Assembly: GCF_012062845.1 (NCBI RefSeq)
Contig: NZ_WWNB01000007.1
Span: 62,001-126,000 of the forward strand
Direction: 5' to 3'
Length of the DNA stretch: 64,000 nt
From: Halomonas salinarum
GTDB lineage: Bacteria > Pseudomonadota > Gammaproteobacteria > Pseudomonadales > Halomonadaceae
Shown: positions 1-12,118 of the stretch, one piece after another
Layout: each line of letters opens with the position of its first letter
Numbering within the stretch: position 1 is the first letter of the stretch
Position numbers and translations under genes: made by a program
Notes under the pieces: generated by a model
Databases searched by the model: none
Told to the model about the DNA's origin: nothing
What the model saw: the letters and a program-made list of their open reading frames with translations, nothing else

Positions 1-254
1 TCCAGTCGGCATCATTGTCGCCGCAGGGCGTCGTCATGGACAACCATCAGCATCCGTCAAACCCCGCCATGCGACACTTTCCAGTGAGTATGCTTATCAT
101 GGGCAAGACACGGAAGCAAACGACCGTTTAAAATCCTTTCATCCCGGCCAAGGCGGCTACCCGATCGGCCTCTAATCCCGCACAATAGGCATCATTATCT
201 AGCGCGATGTCCGCGAGCAGGCTGGTAGCGGCATCGAACAAGAGGAGAGATCAA
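1..254. other. Left-edge intergenic region, no gene recognised
   Basis: I see no convincing gene here. A minus-strand ATG at 37 opens a frame that leaves the window after 12 codons; it could be the start of a divergent gene but cannot be judged. The stretch ends with a purine-rich ribosome-binding site (AGAGGAGAGA, 241-250) serving the plus-strand gene at 255. I could not identify a clear sigma-70 promoter. Confidence 0.4.
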
Positions 255-1937
255 GTGGAAGAGCAAGAACGCGAATACATGGACTTCGACGTGGTCATCG
301 TCGGCGCTGGTCCCTCCGGCCTGTCCGCCGCCTGTCGCCTGATGCAGCAGGCGAACGAGGCCGAGCAGGAGCTGACGGTGTGCGTGGTGGAAAAGGGCTC
401 CGAGGTCGGTGCCCACATCCTCTCGGGTGCCGTCTTCGAGCCTCGGGCACTGGCCGAGCTCTTTCCCGACTGGGAAAGCCGCGGCGCCCCGCTGACTACC
501 CCGGCCGTTCGCGACGAGCTCTATCTCCTCAAGGATGCCGACAAGGCCCAGCAGCTGCCCAACGCCCTGGTGCCCAAGAGCATGCATAATACCGGTGGCC
601 GGCACTCCGGCGATGATCAGACGCGCTATGTGATCAGCGCCGGCAACCTGTGCCGCTGGCTCGCCGAGCAGGCCGAGGAGCTCGGCGTCGAGATTTTCCC
701 GGGCTTCGCCGCCCAGGAGACCCTGCATGACGCAGACGGCACCGTGCGCGGCATCCTGGTCGGCGACATGGGCGTGGGCGCCGACGGCGAGCCCAAGGAC
801 GGCCACATGCCGGGCATGGAACTGCGGGCCAAGTACACCCTGTTCGCCGAGGGGGCGCGCGGCCATCTCGGCAAGCGTCTGATCGACACCTTCGACCTGG
901 ATGCCGGCAAGGACCCCCAGCATTATGGCATCGGCCTCAAGGAGCTGTGGGACGTGCCGGCCGAGCAGCACGAACCCGGCCTGGTGCTGCATGGCTCCGG
1001 CTGGCCGCTGGACAAGTCGACCCACGGCGGCTGGTTCCTCTACCACGCCGAGAACCAGCAGGTGGTGGTCGGCCTGATCATGGATCTTTCCTACCAGAAT
1101 CCCTATCTGTCGCCCTTCGACGAGTTTCAGCGCATGAAGCACCACCCGGTGCTCAAGCAGTACCTGGAGGGCGGCAAGCGCGTGGCCTATGGGGCCCGCG
1201 CCATCACCAAGGGCGGCCTCAACTGCCTGCCGAAGATGACCTTTCCCGGCGGCCTCTTGATCGGCTGCGACGCCGGCACCCTCAATTTCGCCAAGATCAA
1301 GGGCCTGCATACCGCCATGAAGTCCGGCCTGGTGGCGGCCGAAAGCGTCTTCGAGGCCCTCGCGCAGGATGACGAGGGCGGCCGTGAACTCTCTGCTTTC
1401 ACAGAGAAATGGGAAGCGAGCTGGGCGTATCAGGAGCTCAAGGAAAGCGCGAGCTTCGGCCCGGCGATCCACAAGTACGGCACCGTTGGTGGCGGCGCCT
1501 ACAACTTTCTCGACCAGCTGCTGGGCGGCAGGCTGCCCAACGTCCACGACACCACCGCGGATCATGCGACCCTCAAGAAGGCCGCCGACTGCGAGAAGAT
1601 CGAGTACCCGAAGCCCGATGGCAAGCTGTCCTTCGACAAGTCCTCCTCGGTGTTTCTGTCCAACACCAACCACGAAGAAGACCAGCCCTGCCACCTGCGT
1701 CTCAGTGACCCTGAGCTGCCGGTGCGGGTCAACCTGCCGGAGTACGCCGAGCCCGCTCAGCGCTACTGCCCGGCCGGGGTCTACGAGATCGTCGAAGACG
1801 AGGCCGGCGCGCCCAAGTTCCAGATCAACTTCCAGAACTGCGTGCACTGCAAGACCTGCGACATCAAGGACCCGGCCCAGAACATCACCTGGGTGGCGCC
1901 GGAGGGCGGCGGCGGGCCGAACTATCCGAACATGTGA
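255..1937 (+). CDS. etfD: Electron transfer flavoprotein-ubiquinone oxidoreductase (ETF-QO)
   Basis: Membrane-associated FAD and 4Fe-4S enzyme that passes electrons from reduced ETF (fed by acyl-CoA and other dehydrogenases) to ubiquinone. The FAD-binding GAGPSG sits at residues 17-22. The C-terminus has a 4Fe-4S ferredoxin-like module with cysteines in CPAGVYE and NCVHCKTCD, and ends in the family-typical tail GGGGPNYPNM. I chose the GTG at 255 because AGGAGAG lies 5 nt upstream and the resulting N-terminus MEEQEREYMDFDVV looks like the family; an in-frame ATG at 207 lacks such a site. Length is 560 residues, normal for the family. The etfA/etfB subunits are not in this window. A terminator follows at 2171-2209. 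Confidence 0.96.
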   Translation: MEEQEREYMDFDVVIVGAGPSGLSAACRLMQQANEAEQELTVCVVEKGSEVGAHILSGAVFEPRALAELFPDWESRGAPLTTPAVRDELYLLKDADKAQQLPNALVPKSMHNTGGRHSGDDQTRYVISAGNLCRWLAEQAEELGVEIFPGFAAQETLHDADGTVRGILVGDMGVGADGEPKDGHMPGMELRAKYTLFAEGARGHLGKRLIDTFDLDAGKDPQHYGIGLKELWDVPAEQHEPGLVLHGSGWPLDKSTHGGWFLYHAENQQVVVGLIMDLSYQNPYLSPFDEFQRMKHHPVLKQYLEGGKRVAYGARAITKGGLNCLPKMTFPGGLLIGCDAGTLNFAKIKGLHTAMKSGLVAAESVFEALAQDDEGGRELSAFTEKWEASWAYQELKESASFGPAIHKYGTVGGGAYNFLDQLLGGRLPNVHDTTADHATLKKAADCEKIEYPKPDGKLSFDKSSSVFLSNTNHEEDQPCHLRLSDPELPVRVNLPEYAEPAQRYCPAGVYEIVEDEAGAPKFQINFQNCVHCKTCDIKDPAQNITWVAPEGGGGPNYPNM

Positions 1938-1979
1938 GGGAAGCCCTGCTCAAGCGGGGTCATGTCATCGACAAGCAAC

Positions 1980-2113
1980 GGCTCGCTTGCACCAGGGCGA
2001 AACCCCGACACTTCGCGAGCCAGCTGACGCGCTCGAGGCGGAACAAGGTCCCTCTTGCCGCCTCTGAATCGACATCCCTGTCGATTCGCGCTACCCGTCG
2101 CGCTACGCGACGG
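1980..2113. repeat. Cluster of three inverted repeats downstream of ETF-QO
   Basis: Three successive dyads lie in the 230-bp gap between the ETF-QO stop and its terminator. GGCTCGC (1980-1986) pairs with GCGAGCC (2016-2022). GAATCGACA (2066-2074) pairs with TGTCGATTC (2079-2087) around a 4-nt loop. CCGTCGCG (2095-2102) pairs with CGCGACGG (2106-2113) around CTA. None is followed by a T-tract, so they are not ordinary terminators. They could be REP-like elements or 3'-UTR stabilising hairpins; no coding signal is visible. Confidence 0.5.
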
Positions 2114-2170
2114 CGCTCTGTCGAAATCGCTCGCCTTGCTTGTCCATGCCGCCCAGAGCGGGTACCAAGA

Positions 2171-2209
2171 AAACGCCCCGCAGGCACTCGGCCTGCGGGG
2201 CGTTTTTTC
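2171..2209. terminator. Strong bidirectional terminator between convergent genes
   Basis: A perfect 14-bp stem (2172-2185 with 2191-2204) encloses a 5-nt loop, with a T6 run on the plus strand and AAAA on the other side giving a T-run for the minus strand. It separates ETF-QO (+) from the sulfurtransferase (-). Confidence 0.92.
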
Positions 2210-2234
2210 TTACGTCTTGCGGGCGTCGCCGAGC

Positions 2235-3068
2235 TCAGTCGCCGGTGGCGATGGGTCGGTCGGGGTCACGAATCCAGTCGCTCCAGGACCCGGCGTAGAG
2301 GCGCGGCACCGCGAGGCCGGCGATCGCATAGGCGAGGATATCGTGGCAGGCGGTGACCCCGGAGCCACAATAGGCGATCAGGCCGTCGGACGCCTGATCA
2401 TCGATGTCCGCCAGCTCGGTGACGAGTCGCTCGGCCGGCTTGAAGTATCCATCGGCGTCCAGGTTGTCGGCGCTGGGGCGACAGCGAGCGCCGGGGATAT
2501 GGCCGGCCACCGGATCGATGGGTTCGACCTCTCCGCGAAAGCGAGGTGCGGCTCGAGCATCCAGCAATGCCGAGCGACCCGGCATGATCTCGTCGGCCGT
2601 GACCCACGCGCTTTCGTCGAGGCTCGGCTGCCAGTCGCTGGGCGCCGGCGTTTCGCCTTCTTCAAGCAGCCCCCTATTGGCCTGCCAGGCGGCAAGACCG
2701 CCATCCAGCACGCGTACCTCGGGATGCCCCGCCCAGCAGGCCAGCATCCACCAGGCTCGCGCGGCGGCGAGCTGGCCACCCATGTCGTCGTAGACCACCA
2801 CTGGTAGCTCCGGGCGGATACCCAGACGCCGGATCACCGCCCTAAAGGCCTCAGGAGTCGGCAATGGATGGCGACCGCCCTCCCCCGCCGGCCCGGAAAG
2901 GTCATGCTCCAGGGCCAGGTGCCGGCTGCCCGGCAGGTGACCGGCTCGCCACAGGGCGCGCCCGGCGCTGGCGTCATCGAGGCGGGCTCGGCAATCGAGC
3001 AGCAGCGGCGGGCGTGATGAGGCCAGGGCGGCGGCGAGGGCGGTGCTATCGATCAGGGGTGACGTCAT
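2235..3068 (-). CDS. sseA: Two-domain rhodanese-type sulfurtransferase (thiosulfate/3-mercaptopyruvate)
   Basis: Transfers sulfane sulfur from 3-mercaptopyruvate or thiosulfate to a thiophilic acceptor in the cytoplasm. The protein has 277 residues and two tandem rhodanese domains. The N-terminal one is inactive in sulfur transfer but carries the typical GHLPGSRHL segment; the C-terminal one has the persulfide cysteine (about C234) in the loop YCGSGVTAC. CG-S-G-V-T is the loop expected of 3-mercaptopyruvate sulfurtransferases rather than classical thiosulfate rhodaneses. The gene starts 55 nt from the stop of the helicase gene upstream of it and may be cotranscribed with it. The SseA assignment is by motif only. 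Confidence 0.85.
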   Translation of the reverse strand: MTSPLIDSTALAAALASSRPPLLLDCRARLDDASAGRALWRAGHLPGSRHLALEHDLSGPAGEGGRHPLPTPEAFRAVIRRLGIRPELPVVVYDDMGGQLAAARAWWMLACWAGHPEVRVLDGGLAAWQANRGLLEEGETPAPSDWQPSLDESAWVTADEIMPGRSALLDARAAPRFRGEVEPIDPVAGHIPGARCRPSADNLDADGYFKPAERLVTELADIDDQASDGLIAYCGSGVTACHDILAYAIAGLAVPRLYAGSWSDWIRDPDRPIATGD

Positions 3069-3123
3069 GCGGGCTCTCCCGGGCTCATGTGGCGATAACC
3101 TCCTTGGCTGATAGGCGCCGACG

Positions 3124-5370
3124 CTAGTCGGACGACGACGCTGACGACAGCGGCTCGATGGGCGCTCGGTTGGCGATCAGGCGGCGCTTGCCGGCCTGGG
3201 CGAAGCGCACCTCGATGACCGGATCGTGCGGATCGCCTTCGACGAGGTCCACCTCGCCCTCACCGAACACCGCATGGCGCAGGCGCTGACCGACGCGAAA
3301 CAGGCGAGCGGAGGCACTCATCCCCCCGCCCGTGGCCTGAGCGTCCAGCGACTCGGCTCGGGCCGTCACCGGCAGGGCGCGCCCTTGAGCCGCCAGATAG
3401 CGCTCGGCCAATGCCGGCTGCTCGACCGCCAGAGGTGCCGGCAGTTCAGCGACGCGATCAGCCTGTGAATCACTCTGCTTGTTAAGCGCCTCGGCGAGGC
3501 GCTGGCAGTCCTGCCAGGCGGTCTCGTCGATGAAGCGGCTGGGGCGATGCTCACCGCCGTCGTGGAGCATCAGCAGTTGCTCTCGGGCACGAGTGATGGC
3601 CACGTAGAAGAGCCGACGCTCCTCCTCGAGCCGCTCGTCACTGAGCGGATTCTCGCGGCTATAGTGAGGGAAATCTTCCTCGTTGGCGCCCCACAGGGCG
3701 ACCAGCGGCCACTCCAGCCCCTTGGCGCCATGTACGGTGGTGATCAGCACGCCATCCTCGCGGCTCTTGACGGGCTCGCGCAGCAGGGCGATGAAGGCGT
3801 CGGGGTCATGGGCGAGTTCGCCGGCCTGCTCGATCAGCACGTCGAGCAGGCGCACGTCCTCCTCGCCCTTCTCGCGACGCGCCGCAGCCCGCTTCAGCAC
3901 CTTCTCGGCATCCAGGCGCTCAACCACATGCGTCAGCAGCCTGGCCGGCGGCCAGGCTGCCAGGCGCGGCAGCTCACAGAGCAGCTCCCAGCGCCGCTTG
4001 AGGTTGCGGCGCTGCAGGGGCTTCAGGCTCTGCAGCAGCGGATCCTGGCGATCCGGCCAGCACTGGCTCTCAGCCAGGCGCAGCGCCAGGGCGCCGAGCC
4101 GTTCCCGCGCCACGAAGGGGGTGGGCTGGGCGAGCAGCAACTCGAGATGTCCGGGGTCCTTGAGCAACTCGGGGCGGCGCGCCAGCATCAGATAGCCGGC
4201 CAGGGCCTGGACCAGCGGCAGCCGAAACACGAAGCGGTCGTCGCGGGATAGCCGGAAGGGAATGCCGGCCCGCAGCAGGGTCAGCTGCACCGAGACCGAC
4301 AGCGCCCAGCTGCGCACCAGCACGCAACTCTCGGCGAGCGACCGCCCCTGACGCTGCCAATCGATGAGCGCCTCGGCGAGATAAGCGCCTCCCTGCGCCA
4401 CCTGAAGCGTTGTGGTTGAATTGTCGGGCGTGGCCAGGCACAGCTGATCCGGGCGCCGCCGATTGGCGGCGATGGCATGGTTGGCGGCCAGTGCCAGGGC
4501 ATGGCCATGACGAAAGGTGGTCGACAGCGGGTAGTCCCGGGCCTCGCCGAAGGTGGCCGTGAAGTCGTCGAGCATGGTGTCGGGGCGGGCCCCGCGCCAT
4601 TCGTAGATGCACTGATTGGCATCGCCGACCGCCATCACCGCAGCGGTGTCGCCGGCCAGCAGGGCCAGCAGCCGCTGCTGGGCGGCGTTGATGTCCTGAT
4701 ACTCGTCGATGATCACCTGATCGAGAAACCCCTGCACCCGCGCCTTGAGCGCCGGCTCTCGCTCCAGCGCCTTGAGCGGGCGATACAAAAGATCGGCGTA
4801 GGTCATCTGCCGATGGTCGGCGAGCAGAGTCTCGACGGTATCGAAGGCCTCGACGAAGTGCCCGGTATCAACGCCATAATCGAGGCGCTCGTGCAGCTCG
4901 CCGGGATCGGCCAGCTCGGCCTTAACCAACTCGCAGAAGTGGCCGAAGGCCTCCAGACGCTCGGGCTCCAGCGCATCTTCCAGGCGCGTCTGGTCGCCTG
5001 ATAGGGTCTGCTGCAGGGCCTGACGGAGCAGCCGCTCGCGCTGCCAGTCGGCGGCCAGCAGTTGTCGCGGTGTCAGCACACCCCAACGGGTCAGGCTCTG
5101 GGTCAGGCGATGCCCTAGGGAGTGGAAGGTGCGAACATCGGGGAGCGCCATGCCGGCCGGCGCCTGGGCGACGAGCTTGGCGGTAAAATCCTCGCGGGCG
5201 GCGCGATTGAACATCAGCACCAGCATGCGCTTGGGCGGAGCGCCCGAGGCAAGCAGGTGCAGCACCCTTGCCACCAGGGTGGTGGTCTTGCCGGCACCGG
5301 CCACGGCGGCCACCCGAGCATGACCGCCCGGGTGGCAAACCACCGCTTGCTGCTCCGGGGTCAGCCTCAC
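3124..5370 (-). CDS. UvrD/Rep-family superfamily 1A DNA helicase
   Basis: ATP-dependent 3'-5' DNA helicase-like protein of 748 residues. The Q motif (LTPEQQ, residues 3-8) precedes the Walker A AGAGKTTT (24-31). Motif II reads IIDEYQDIN, motif III GDANQCIYEWRGA, and motif VI FYVAITRAREQL. The last 60 or so residues (from FRVGQRLRHAVFGEGEV) resemble the Tudor-like C-terminal domain of PcrA/UvrD, which contacts RNA polymerase in those proteins. The start is GTG, overlapping the stop of the DUF1285 gene (GTGA), so the two are translationally coupled. It is not clearly UvrD or Rep itself, and its specific role is unknown. Confidence 0.88.
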   Translation of the reverse strand: MRLTPEQQAVVCHPGGHARVAAVAGAGKTTTLVARVLHLLASGAPPKRMLVLMFNRAAREDFTAKLVAQAPAGMALPDVRTFHSLGHRLTQSLTRWGVLTPRQLLAADWQRERLLRQALQQTLSGDQTRLEDALEPERLEAFGHFCELVKAELADPGELHERLDYGVDTGHFVEAFDTVETLLADHRQMTYADLLYRPLKALEREPALKARVQGFLDQVIIDEYQDINAAQQRLLALLAGDTAAVMAVGDANQCIYEWRGARPDTMLDDFTATFGEARDYPLSTTFRHGHALALAANHAIAANRRRPDQLCLATPDNSTTTLQVAQGGAYLAEALIDWQRQGRSLAESCVLVRSWALSVSVQLTLLRAGIPFRLSRDDRFVFRLPLVQALAGYLMLARRPELLKDPGHLELLLAQPTPFVARERLGALALRLAESQCWPDRQDPLLQSLKPLQRRNLKRRWELLCELPRLAAWPPARLLTHVVERLDAEKVLKRAAARREKGEEDVRLLDVLIEQAGELAHDPDAFIALLREPVKSREDGVLITTVHGAKGLEWPLVALWGANEEDFPHYSRENPLSDERLEEERRLFYVAITRAREQLLMLHDGGEHRPSRFIDETAWQDCQRLAEALNKQSDSQADRVAELPAPLAVEQPALAERYLAAQGRALPVTARAESLDAQATGGGMSASARLFRVGQRLRHAVFGEGEVDLVEGDPHDPVIEVRFAQAGKRRLIANRAPIEPLSSASSSD

Positions 5371-5927
5371 GCGCCCTCCTCGGAAAAACGCCCCAGCGGT
5401 TGCCAGACACCAGCACTCTCGAGGCCGAGCTCCTGCGCGGGGGGCTCGGCCCCAGAGATCTCGCGGGTCTGGGCCTGCTCGATCAACCGGTAATAGACGT
5501 TACGATGCAGCCGCGCCGACAAGCCGAAGCGCACCGGCACAGACGGGATATCGTGATCCAACCGTAGCCGGTGATGCTCGTTAAGGGTCAGGCAATCGCC
5601 GACGTTGGTGATCAGGGTCCAGACACCGTCATGATGGTCGGCATCGACAACCTGAAAGGGACAATCCTCGACCTCGATGCGCCATTTTTCTACCGGCGTC
5701 AGCAGGTAATGCTCGCCGTCTTCCTCGCGACGCAGAAGGGTCGACAGCAGGCGGACCAATCGCCCCCGCGTGATGGACTCGCCTTCATGCCACCAGCGGC
5801 CATCGGCACGGATGCACAGGTTCATCTCTCCGGATAGCGGCGGGTGCCAATCCTCGAGCGGCGGGATGGCACCCTCGCCTTCGATGTACTCAAGAAGCGG
5901 CGCTAGCGGCGGGTAATCGATCGGCAT
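5367..5927 (-). CDS. DUF1285 family protein
   Basis: A 186-residue protein matching the DUF1285 family by overall pattern: a central block CIRADGRWWHEGESITRGRLVRLLSTLLRREEDGEHYLLTPVEKWRIEVEDCPF and an aromatic-rich end. No catalytic motif, signal peptide or membrane segment is visible, so it is probably cytosolic. In Pseudomonas a homologue lies next to tatD, as here (42-nt gap). Its function is unknown. Confidence 0.8.
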   Translation of the reverse strand: MPIDYPPLAPLLEYIEGEGAIPPLEDWHPPLSGEMNLCIRADGRWWHEGESITRGRLVRLLSTLLRREEDGEHYLLTPVEKWRIEVEDCPFQVVDADHHDGVWTLITNVGDCLTLNEHHRLRLDHDIPSVPVRFGLSARLHRNVYYRLIEQAQTREISGAEPPAQELGLESAGVWQPLGRFSEEGA

Positions 5928-5969
5928 AAGGTCTCCTCCTCGTCGGCGGCGACAGACTCGACAAGACGG

Positions 5970-6797
5970 TCATATCAGGCCGGATTCTGCCAGCGACTCT
6001 CGCACGTCAGTCGGTGCCGCCGGTACGGCGGCCTTGAACAGTCGATAGAAGTTGGCCGTGGTCTGCATGGCGACCTCGTCGACACTGATACCGCGCTCCT
6101 TTGCAATGCACTCAGCCACCTCGACGACCCACTGCGGCTCATTGGGCTTGCCGCGGTGTGGCACCGGCGCCAGATAGGGGCTATCGGTCTCGATCAGCAG
6201 CCGATCCAACGGCACCTTGCTGGCAAGCTCGCGGATCGCCTTGGCATTACGAAACGTCACGATGCCGGACAACGAAATGAAGAAGCCGTGACGCACTGCC
6301 TCACGGGCCATATCCAGGTCCTCGGTAAAACAGTGCAAGACACCGCCAATGGCGGGATCGGTGTGCTCGCGGATCAGCGAAAGCGTGTCCTCGCGGGCCT
6401 CGCGGGTATGAATGATCACCGGCAATTCGAGCTCGTTGGCCGCCACCAGATGGCGGCGAAAGCGCTCGTACTGCACCTCTTGGGCGACACCGTCGTAATG
6501 ATAGTCCAGCCCGGTCTCGCCGATGGCGACCGCCTCATAGCGTTCAGCACAGTCCTTGATGGCGGCCACCGTCGGCTCTTCGGCCACGCTATGCAGCGGA
6601 TGCACGCCGGCAGATATCACGACGTCTTCATGGTCGCGGGCGATCTCGGCAAGGCCGGACACATCTTCAAGGGTCACGGCGATCGCCAGGAACTGGCGCA
6701 CATGACGCGCGCGGGCAGCCTCGAGGGCAGCGTTCAGATCACCACCATGGGCACTCAGGTCAAGGCGGTCGAGATGGCAGTGGGAATCGACAAACAT
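5970..6797 (-). CDS. tatD: TatD-family metal-dependent hydrolase
   Basis: Predicted amidohydrolase-fold DNase/hydrolase of 275 residues. The metal-binding N-terminus is MFVDSHCHLD (H6, H8). Further ligands lie in AIGETGLDYHY, VIIHTREA, LHCFTE and LLIETDSPYLAP, in family order. Members (TatD, YcfH, YjjV) are 3'-5' DNases or have been proposed to act in repair and D-aminoacyl chemistry, so substrate assignment is uncertain. The position after tmk-holB-pilZ matches the E. coli ycfH and Pseudomonas contexts, so YcfH is the closest functional label. Confidence 0.92.
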   Translation of the reverse strand: MFVDSHCHLDRLDLSAHGGDLNAALEAARARHVRQFLAIAVTLEDVSGLAEIARDHEDVVISAGVHPLHSVAEEPTVAAIKDCAERYEAVAIGETGLDYHYDGVAQEVQYERFRRHLVAANELELPVIIHTREAREDTLSLIREHTDPAIGGVLHCFTEDLDMAREAVRHGFFISLSGIVTFRNAKAIRELASKVPLDRLLIETDSPYLAPVPHRGKPNEPQWVVEVAECIAKERGISVDEVAMQTTANFYRLFKAAVPAAPTDVRESLAESGLI

Positions 6798-6835
6798 GGA
6801 TCACTCGGTCAGGAAAAGGGGAAAACGGGAAGATG

Positions 6836-7171
6836 CTACAGCGTATAGGTGGTGGCACCCTTGTCGAGCTGGCCGGCCAGCAGCGTCTCGATACGGTCGC
6901 GTACGCTCTGATCTTCGGCACGAAAATGCAGGCCAACCCCTGGCACCCGCCGGCCCGAGACACCGGGAGGCGACACCCAGACCACTTGCCCCGTCACCGG
7001 GTAGCGCTCTTCGTCACCGGGCAGGGTGAGCAGCAGCAGAATTTCCTGATCGAGCGTATAGCGCTCACGGGTTGGCACGAAGATACCGCCTCTCACCAGA
7101 GAAGGCATATAGGCCGACAGCAGAGTCGGCAGATCCTGAATCGTCAGTGACAGCGCTTTCTGACCGGCCAT
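6836..7171 (-). CDS. pilZ: PilZ-domain protein
   Basis: A single PilZ domain of 111 residues. The canonical c-di-GMP-binding RxxxR motif is not obvious near the N-terminus; the sequence runs LSAYMPSLVRGGIFVPTRERY, and the second conserved box is VVWVSPPGVSG. It therefore looks like the type IV-pilus PilZ subgroup, which lacks c-di-GMP binding and acts through protein contacts in pilus assembly. The gene lies between holB and tatD, as pilZ does in Pseudomonas. The protein is cytosolic. The c-di-GMP statement is inference from motif absence. Confidence 0.88.
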   Translation of the reverse strand: MAGQKALSLTIQDLPTLLSAYMPSLVRGGIFVPTRERYTLDQEILLLLTLPGDEERYPVTGQVVWVSPPGVSGRRVPGVGLHFRAEDQSVRDRIETLLAGQLDKGATTYTL

Positions 7172-7227
7172 AGCGGCTCCTCAAGATGGCAATGTGGCCC
7201 TAGACGAAATATAGCATCGCAGGGGCG

Positions 7228-9909
<2,682 letters not shown>

Positions 9910-9938
9910 GGTGTCTCCTCAGGAAACTGCTACCGGCA

Positions 9939-10742
9939 TCAAGGCAGCAGCGGATAACCCAGCAGGCGCTGGGCGTCGTTCTGCAATCGACGATGCCTCT
10001 CGCCAATCGCCCAGGTGATAAGCGCACGGCCTTCGCTGTCATCGAGCCGGGTCACAGGCCATAACCCTTGCAGGGAATTGCCGAGCCACAGGGCCTCGAC
10101 CTCCTGGAGTCGCGATGGACCGGCCTCGACTTCGCTGATCGAATGCTCGGCCAGCAGAGCCTGGCGCAGGGTGCCTGCAACCCCACAGCGATCAAGCTTT
10201 GGCGTTTCCAGGCGGCCATTACGCAGCCAGAAGAGATTCATGCAGGTAGCCTCGATGAGGTGGCCATCGCTATCGCAAAGCAGACCCTCGGCGACAGCGG
10301 CATCAGACCACTCCTTGCGAGCCAGCACATTCTCCAGGCGGTTGAGGTGCTTGAGTCCGGCAAGTAGCGGCTGAATCCCCAACTGCAAGGCACACAGACG
10401 CACCCTCACCCCTTCACGCCAACGTGTCTCGGCGGGGGCGAACGGCAGATGCTGTACCAGCAGACGCGGCGCTGGGTCAGCCGGGGCCAGGTAGCCCCGC
10501 CCGCCACTGCCGCGGGTCACGATCAGCTTGAGCACGCTGAGCCCTTGCGGCGCCTTGCCCGGCAAGACATCAAGTTCGTCACGGCAAGGCGGAGAAAAAC
10601 CCAGCTGGGTGCAGCCTCGCGCCAGTCGTGCCAGGTGCTCTTCCCACAGCACAGGGCGTCCATCGCGAACCAGCACGGTTTCGAAGACGCCATCGCCATA
10701 GGCTAGGCCACGATCATCCGGCGGCAACGCAGCCTCATTCAT
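9939..10742 (-). CDS. pabC: Aminodeoxychorismate lyase
   Basis: PLP enzyme converting 4-amino-4-deoxychorismate to p-aminobenzoate and pyruvate for folate synthesis. The 267 residues form a fold-type IV (branched-chain aminotransferase-like) protein. The N-terminal DRGLAYGDGVFETV box is diagnostic. The PLP lysine is in GLKHLNRLE, and the C-terminal domain has ATCMNLFWLRNGRLETPKLDRCGVAG. It sits directly after fabF (7-nt gap), the same arrangement as in E. coli. Confidence 0.93.
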   Translation of the reverse strand: MNEAALPPDDRGLAYGDGVFETVLVRDGRPVLWEEHLARLARGCTQLGFSPPCRDELDVLPGKAPQGLSVLKLIVTRGSGGRGYLAPADPAPRLLVQHLPFAPAETRWREGVRVRLCALQLGIQPLLAGLKHLNRLENVLARKEWSDAAVAEGLLCDSDGHLIEATCMNLFWLRNGRLETPKLDRCGVAGTLRQALLAEHSISEVEAGPSRLQEVEALWLGNSLQGLWPVTRLDDSEGRALITWAIGERHRRLQNDAQRLLGYPLLP

Positions 10743-10749
10743 TGTCCGC

Positions 10750-11988
10750 TCAGACCCGGGTAAAGATCAGTGAGCCGTTGGTGCCGCCAAAGCCAAAGGA
10801 ATTCGACAGGGTGGTGTCGATCTTCATCTCGCGGGCGGTGTGTGGCACATAGTCGAGATCACAGCCTTCCTGGGGGTTGTCCAGGTTGATCGTGGGGGGC
10901 GCCACCTGATCGCGAATTGCGAGCACACAGAACACCGCCTCGACGGCACCGGCAGCACCCAAGAGATGGCCGATCATCGACTTGGTGGAACTCACGGCCA
11001 CGGACTTGGCGCCCTCGCCCATCACCTTTTCAACGGCACGACTCTCTGCCAGATCACCAGCCGGCGTGGAGGTGCCATGTGCGTTGATGTAATCGATGTT
11101 GGTGGGATCGATGCCGGCATCGTTGACGGCGTTACGCATCGACATGGCCGCACCGCTGCCATCTTCCGGCGGCGCCGTCATGTGGTAAGCATCATCACTC
11201 ATGCCAAAGCCGGAAAGCTCTGCATAGATGGTCGCACCGCGGGCCTTGGCGTGCTCGTACTCCTCAAGCACCATCACACCGGCGCCATCAGACAGCACGA
11301 AGCCGTCGCGATCCTGATCCCAGGGGCGGCTGGCCGACTCAGGGTCATCGTTGCGTGTCGACAGCGCGCGCGCCGCCGAGAAACCACCAAGCCCCAGCGG
11401 CGTAGTCGCCATTTCCGCCCCACCACAGACCATGACATCGGCATCTCCATAGGCAATGGTGCGCGCGCTATAGCCGATATTATGGGTGCCGGTCGTGCAG
11501 GCCGTGGTGATGGCGATATTGGGGCCACGGAAGCCATGCTGGATCGCCAGGTTGCCGGAGATCATGTTGATGATCGAACCGGGCACAAAGAATGGTGAAA
11601 TGCGCCGGGCACCGCCCTTCTGGAGGGCATTGTGGTTATGCTCGATCATCGGCAATCCGCCGATACCGGAGCCAATCGCCACACCGACCCGGTGCGCATT
11701 GGATTCCGTGCACTCAAGCCCGGCATCGCTGATAGCCTGCCCACCGGCAGCAATGCCGTACTGGATGAACAGGTCCATCTTGCGCGCATCCTTGGGGTTC
11801 AGATAAGGACTGATATCGAAGTCCTTGATCGACCCACCGAAGCGCGTGTTGAACCCACTGGTATCGAAATGATCAATGGCGGAAATACCGCTCTTGCCGG
11901 CGACAATGTTCGCCCAGCTCTCATCGACCGTGTTCCCTACTGGCGTTACCAGACCAAGCCCAGTCACCACGACCCTTCTACGAGGCAT
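10750..11988 (-). CDS. fabF: 3-oxoacyl-ACP synthase II (FabF, KAS II)
   Basis: Condenses malonyl-ACP with acyl-ACP during chain elongation. It has 412 residues. The catalytic triad is visible: C164 in [10 protein letters not shown], a His in [11 protein letters not shown] (about 304) and a His in [12 protein letters not shown] (about 341). The C-terminus has the glycine-rich NSFGFGGTN box. It follows acpP across a 230-nt gap that contains a terminator, so expression may be uncoupled from acpP or depend on partial read-through. Confidence 0.97.
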   Translation of the reverse strand: MPRRRVVVTGLGLVTPVGNTVDESWANIVAGKSGISAIDHFDTSGFNTRFGGSIKDFDISPYLNPKDARKMDLFIQYGIAAGGQAISDAGLECTESNAHRVGVAIGSGIGGLPMIEHNHNALQKGGARRISPFFVPGSIINMISGNLAIQHGFRGPNIAITTACTTGTHNIGYSARTIAYGDADVMVCGGAEMATTPLGLGGFSAARALSTRNDDPESASRPWDQDRDGFVLSDGAGVMVLEEYEHAKARGATIYAELSGFGMSDDAYHMTAPPEDGSGAAMSMRNAVNDAGIDPTNIDYINAHGTSTPAGDLAESRAVEKVMGEGAKSVAVSSTKSMIGHLLGAAGAVEAVFCVLAIRDQVAPPTINLDNPQEGCDLDYVPHTAREMKIDTTLSNSFGFGGTNGSLIFTRV

Positions 11989-12118
11989 CAGCTTCCCTCC
12001 AGACTATTCAGGTAGCATGCCGCAGCATACCGACGTTACGGGAATTATACCTGAACTCCCCGGGGGTGTGTCTCCACCCGAGACTCCCGAACCTGGTCGG
12101 CATCACAGACCATGCCAC

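Noticed and set aside
195-1847. A 550-codon minus-strand frame opposite ETF-QO
   Set aside because: Its residues mirror the codon pattern of the plus-strand gene, which has clear FAD and iron-sulfur motifs. High GC content makes such shadows common.
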